Positions 60,670-64,000 of a stretch of DNA of 64,000 nucleotides are shown here, piece after piece. The position numbers and the translations under genes are program-made. A model generated the notes under the pieces. The model had not been told where the DNA came from. It saw nothing but the letters and a program-made list of their open reading frames with translations, and did no database searches. The DNA lies in assembly GCA_001797335.1 (NCBI GenBank), contig MGPE01000006.1, forward strand, positions 215,473-279,472, given 5' to 3'. How positions within the stretch are numbered: the first letter of the stretch is position 1; the number at the start of each line of letters is the position of its first letter. The DNA is from Deltaproteobacteria bacterium GWA2_38_16. GTDB lineage: Bacteria; Bdellovibrionota; JACOXK01; 2-02-FULL-40-11.

Positions 60670-62155
60670 AAGTTTTTTTATTCTTATATTTCTAGGAGGA
60701 ATAGCTTACGCTCAAGCACCTCAAGAAAAACCCGACCAAACTATTTCTAAAACACTTATCTCAGGGGTAACGGAAACTATTAACCTAGAATTCATGCCAG
60801 GCAATATTGTGGTTGGCAATAAAGGGGTGTGCGATTTTGTGGCCCTTCGAGAGCAAAAACAATTGGTATTGGTCCCCAAACAAAAAGGACAAACGTCGCT
60901 TACTATTTTAGATACTCAAGGAAGAAGTAAACTGGGAATTAAAATTTCTGTTATTGAAAGTGACAGGGCTAAAATTGCCAAAGAACTTCAAGAACTTTTA
61001 GGCGATCTAGAAGGTATTAATATTCGAATCCTAGGCAAAAAAGTTTTAATCGATGGTGAAATTCTTCTCCCCAAAGATTTAGCCAGAATCATTACTGTGG
61101 CCAATCAATACTCTAAAGATGAAGTCGGCATTATCGCAAGCTTAAGTCCTATGGCTCAAAAAATTATCGCCGATAAAATTCAAGAAGATGTACACAAAAT
61201 GGGGTTTAAAGAAGTCAGAGTGAGAGCGGTTAACCAACGATTTATTATTGAAGGAGAAGTCCCTAGAGGTCCTGAAGGTCCCTCTTTTGATAGAAATTCA
61301 GTTATTGTTATTGAAACTGCAAAAACCTATGTCCCTGATATTTTTAAATCTGAGGCTGAAAAACAAATTCAACAACCTGAGGGTGGCCCCCCTATTGTGG
61401 TGAATCTCTTAACCATTAAACCTAAACCTGCTGCTGAACCTGAAAAACTCATTCGATTGGTAGTCCATTATGTAGAACTTAATAAAGACTATGCTAAAAA
61501 CTTTGCGTTTAATTGGACGCCCGGTATTGCCGATACATCTCAAATAGAATTAAAACAGGGACAACTCACTACAACGGTAACAGGAACCATATCCAGCCTT
61601 ATTCCTAAACTGAACTCAGCCAAAAGTCATGGCCATGCCCGAATTTTGGAATCGAGCTCTCTTATTGTTCAAGACAAAGAAAATGGCTTCTTTCAAAGCG
61701 TCACAGAAGTTCCTATTTCAACGATCACCCTTTCCGGGGGAGCTTCTCAACAATCCATCCAATTTAAAGATATTGGTTTAACGATGGATGTCACTCCAAC
61801 GGTAGTGGGTGAATCCAACAACATTAAACTCGTTACTAAATTTATTTTAAGTACCATTGTGAGCGTGAGCGAACAGGGAGCTCCCTCCGTTGCCAAACAC
61901 GAATTAAAGACCACCTTAATAGTTGCTTCTGAACAAAGTGCCGTTATTGGCGGGATCGTGTTTAACAATATGCTCACTAACTACAATAAACTTCCGGCAA
62001 GCATTGCCCAAAATCAAAATATTTTATTTAATCTCTATCGGTCTAAATCGTTTCAAAATGCAAAAAGCCAATTTGTTGTTTTTATTACTCCTCAAATCTT
62101 AAAATCTGCATCGGAAGGAGTAGAAGACATTAAGAGGAAATTTAAAATCAAATGA
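60650..62155 (+). CDS. cpaC: CpaC/RcpA-type pilus secretin
   Basis: 501 aa with a signal peptide (about 1-22). A pilus-assembly N-domain (about 35-105), BON-like repeats, then the secretin core with IKFKDIGLTMDVTPTVVG-like strands (SIQFKDIGLTMDVTPTV) and VFITPQIL at the end. Forms the outer-membrane pore for the Tad pilus. Overlaps the next gene by 4 nt. Confidence 0.92.
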   Translation: MLHQFTKSFFILIFLGGIAYAQAPQEKPDQTISKTLISGVTETINLEFMPGNIVVGNKGVCDFVALREQKQLVLVPKQKGQTSLTILDTQGRSKLGIKISVIESDRAKIAKELQELLGDLEGINIRILGKKVLIDGEILLPKDLARIITVANQYSKDEVGIIASLSPMAQKIIADKIQEDVHKMGFKEVRVRAVNQRFIIEGEVPRGPEGPSFDRNSVIVIETAKTYVPDIFKSEAEKQIQQPEGGPPIVVNLLTIKPKPAAEPEKLIRLVVHYVELNKDYAKNFAFNWTPGIADTSQIELKQGQLTTTVTGTISSLIPKLNSAKSHGHARILESSSLIVQDKENGFFQSVTEVPISTITLSGGASQQSIQFKDIGLTMDVTPTVVGESNNIKLVTKFILSTIVSVSEQGAPSVAKHELKTTLIVASEQSAVIGGIVFNNMLTNYNKLPASIAQNQNILFNLYRSKSFQNAKSQFVVFITPQILKSASEGVEDIKRKFKIK

Positions 62156-64000
62156 GTACCATTATTCCGTTTCATATTATTGCTATTAGTGGCATTCAAG
62201 GCAGCGGGAAATCCATGCTCATGAGAAATCTTTTTGAAACGTTTAAACTTGAAAAAGAAAACGTCTGCTTAACCACCGCTGAAAAATTTGACAGTACTTC
62301 TATCGATGATTATTCTTTAATCCTTGTAGACTGCGGTGATGTGACTACAGATGCTGCTAAAAAAATATTTCAAAAAGCTTCTGCCATTTTTGTTCCCACC
62401 GAATGTGAAGTAACCAAACTCAATCTCACACGAAAGCACTTAGAAAATATTTACGCTTTAATCCCTAAAGACCTAGTGTATGTTATTTTAAATCGCTATC
62501 ATCCAGAACACAAAATTGACCCTTCCCTTTTAAAGAAACAATTGGGATGCAATATTATGGGGGCAGTCGTGGAAGATCCCATTGTTGAAGCGTGTGAAAA
62601 AATAAATACCGCTTTTGTGGTCACTCACCCTAAAAGTTTAGCCTCTCAATACCTTTTTCAACTCACTAAAATTATTCGATCTAAAAAGATTTTAGAAAAA
62701 GGAAAGCTTCTTCAAAAGACAAGAATAGAGACTGCTGGGAAAATTATCCCTTTAAAAGCCACTGGCACCGATGCATCGGTTGTCACCCAGGTTCGACCCC
62801 AAATGTTTAGCCGTTTTTCTGAGGAAGAACTTCCCAAAGACAAACGCACACTTCTTAAAATTAAAGTCTTAAAGCAGCTTACCTCTGAGTTAAATTTAAA
62901 AAAACTAGATACAGAAACAGGAAACGATCCTAAAAAAATGGCTGTCCTTCGGGAAAAAACAAGACAAGCCGCTTTATCCATTATGGAACGAGAAAATATC
63001 ACAGTAGGTGATAAAACAGAAACCGACCTTTTTATTAAAGAAATTTTGGATGAAGCCTTGGCCCTAGGGCCTTTAGAAATTCTTATTGCAGACTCTTCTA
63101 TTACAGAGATTATGGTCAATCGAAAAGATCAAATTTTTATTGAAAAAAATGGGAAAATTCAGCTTGCTCCCATGAGTTTTACCAGCAATGCCCAACTTTT
63201 AGGAATTATCGAGCGCATCGTAGCTCCTTTGGGACGTCGGATTGATGAAAAAACACCCTATTGTGATGCTCGTCTTCCCGACGGATCTCGGGTTCACGCT
63301 ATTATTCCTCCCCTTGCCCTAGAAGGCCCTGTTTTAACGATTCGAAAATTTTCTAAAAAACCGCTAATTATTGCTGATTTAATCCGTTATGGTTCTTTAA
63401 CAGAAGACATTGCAGATTTTTTAAGAGCGGCTATTGAAGCGCGCTTGAATTGCGTAGTCTCTGGGGGAACCGGTACTGGGAAAACAACCCTTCTCAATGT
63501 TCTTTCTTCTTTTATCCCTGAGCGAGAGCGTATTATTACGGTAGAAGATTCTGCTGAATTAAGACTGACCCAACCTCACGTCTTGAGACTTGAAGCTAGA
63601 CCTCCCAATATTGAAGGAACGGGAGCGGTCACTATTCGGGATTTAGTTAGAAATACCCTTCGGATGAGACCCGATCGAATTGTGGTAGGAGAATGTCGAG
63701 ATGGAGCAGCCCTAGATATGCTCCAAGCAATGAACACAGGTCATGATGGCTCCTTAACCACGGTCCATGCCAATAACCCCAGAGATTGCCTTTCCAGACT
63801 TGAAACTCTGGTCATGATGGCAGGAATGGATTTACCCTCTCGCGCTATCCGAGAACAAATTGCTTCTGCTGTACATCTTATTGTTCAGCAAACCCGTTTT
63901 TCGGATGGCTCTAGAAAAATAACCCACATTACGGAAATCACTGGTATGGAAAAAGAAGTAATTTGTTCTCAAGACATTATTGTTTTTAAACAAAAGGGTG
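62152..64000 (+). CDS. cpaF: CpaE-like/CpaF fusion ATPase (partial, 3' end off window)
   Basis: 616 codons visible, open in one frame from the ATG at 62152. Residues 1-190 are a P-loop region of the MinD/CpaE kind (ISGIQGSGKSMLM, SLILVDCGD) that normally is a separate localisation protein. From about 235 comes CpaF: N-domain, then the type II/IV secretion ATPase with Walker A GGTGTGKTT (about 440), ITVEDSAEL, the Asp box VVGECRDG and the His box TVHANNP. Powers pilus extrusion. The window ends before its stop codon. The stop of cpaC overlaps its start (ATGA). Confidence 0.9.
   Translation, partial: MSTIIPFHIIAISGIQGSGKSMLMRNLFETFKLEKENVCLTTAEKFDSTSIDDYSLILVDCGDVTTDAAKKIFQKASAIFVPTECEVTKLNLTRKHLENIYALIPKDLVYVILNRYHPEHKIDPSLLKKQLGCNIMGAVVEDPIVEACEKINTAFVVTHPKSLASQYLFQLTKIIRSKKILEKGKLLQKTRIETAGKIIPLKATGTDASVVTQVRPQMFSRFSEEELPKDKRTLLKIKVLKQLTSELNLKKLDTETGNDPKKMAVLREKTRQAALSIMERENITVGDKTETDLFIKEILDEALALGPLEILIADSSITEIMVNRKDQIFIEKNGKIQLAPMSFTSNAQLLGIIERIVAPLGRRIDEKTPYCDARLPDGSRVHAIIPPLALEGPVLTIRKFSKKPLIIADLIRYGSLTEDIADFLRAAIEARLNCVVSGGTGTGKTTLLNVLSSFIPERERIITVEDSAELRLTQPHVLRLEARPPNIEGTGAVTIRDLVRNTLRMRPDRIVVGECRDGAALDMLQAMNTGHDGSLTTVHANNPRDCLSRLETLVMMAGMDLPSRAIREQIASAVHLIVQQTRFSDGSRKITHITEITGMEKEVICSQDIIVFKQKG

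Noticed and set aside
61165-61182. Sigma-28-like box inside cpaC
   Set aside because: GCCGATAA here encodes part of the secretin with no gene start nearby; treated as chance occurrence.

Overview
The window is about 38% G+C by eye and almost fully coding. It reads as a Gram-negative bacterium of the old Deltaproteobacteria or a neighbouring candidate phylum (Bdellovibrionota or UBA10199-like; an inference from gene content and order, not a phylogeny). Supporting features are the rpsB-tsf-pyrH-frr-uppS-cdsA block, rpsF-rpsR-DUF2232-rplI-dnaB, htpX-DUF1844-degP-ispE-spoVG, lipoproteins with Sec signals, and a Tad pilus locus mixed with FHA and PP2C genes. No CRISPR array, insertion sequence or rRNA is seen. 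One tRNA (Gln, TTG) is present. No gap between genes exceeds 300 bases.

Layout. 1-5225 (minus strand): translation and envelope housekeeping (cdsA, cut by the left edge, uppS, frr, pyrH, tsf, rpsB, mreB). 5409-11956: an accessory island with a DUF4143 ATPase coupled to a DUF4286-RNA ligase fusion, an MNT-HEPN pair, a secreted kelch propeller, an HTH-AbiEii pair and an RHH-MazF pair. 11996-25121: a large lipoprotein, valS, a GGDEF protein followed by two DUF2279 paralogues, a two-protease operon (subtilase-HEAT plus a papain-like protein) and an unknown secreted protein. 25216-31266: a hybrid sensor kinase, uppP, a response regulator, a small symmetrical RNA-like element and uvrA. 31263-33970: a secreted HNH nuclease, a DUF4258/YgiT-zinc-finger toxin-antitoxin pair behind a sigma-54-like promoter, an FAD oxidoreductase and a small membrane protein.

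34054-48197 is mainly housekeeping: htpX, DUF1844, degP, ispE, spoVG, tRNA-Gln, prs, rplY, pth, rpsF, rpsR, DUF2232, rplI, dnaB, a secreted putative metalloprotease, pabB, a Fis-like regulator and an MltD-like transglycosylase. pabB carries an in-frame palindromic element. 48224-51252 holds a candidate structured ncRNA, a secreted subtilase and meaB. 51302-64000 is a Tad/Flp pilus locus: TadC, DUF192, three FHA proteins, a degenerate PP2C phosphatase, a Flp pilin, three further pilin-like proteins, CpaB, the CpaC secretin, and a fused CpaE-like/CpaF ATPase running off the right edge.

Three patterns cut across the window. First, two genes (uppP and the second DUF2279 paralogue) have no ATG, GTG or TTG in a usable place; each has GGAG exactly 7 nt before an ATT that overlaps the upstream stop codon, so AUU initiation is likely. 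Second, several strong sigma-70-type promoters sit so close to the start codon that the mRNA should be leaderless or nearly so. Third, GC-rich palindromic elements occur inside pabB, beside meaB and as a small hairpin family at two sites.
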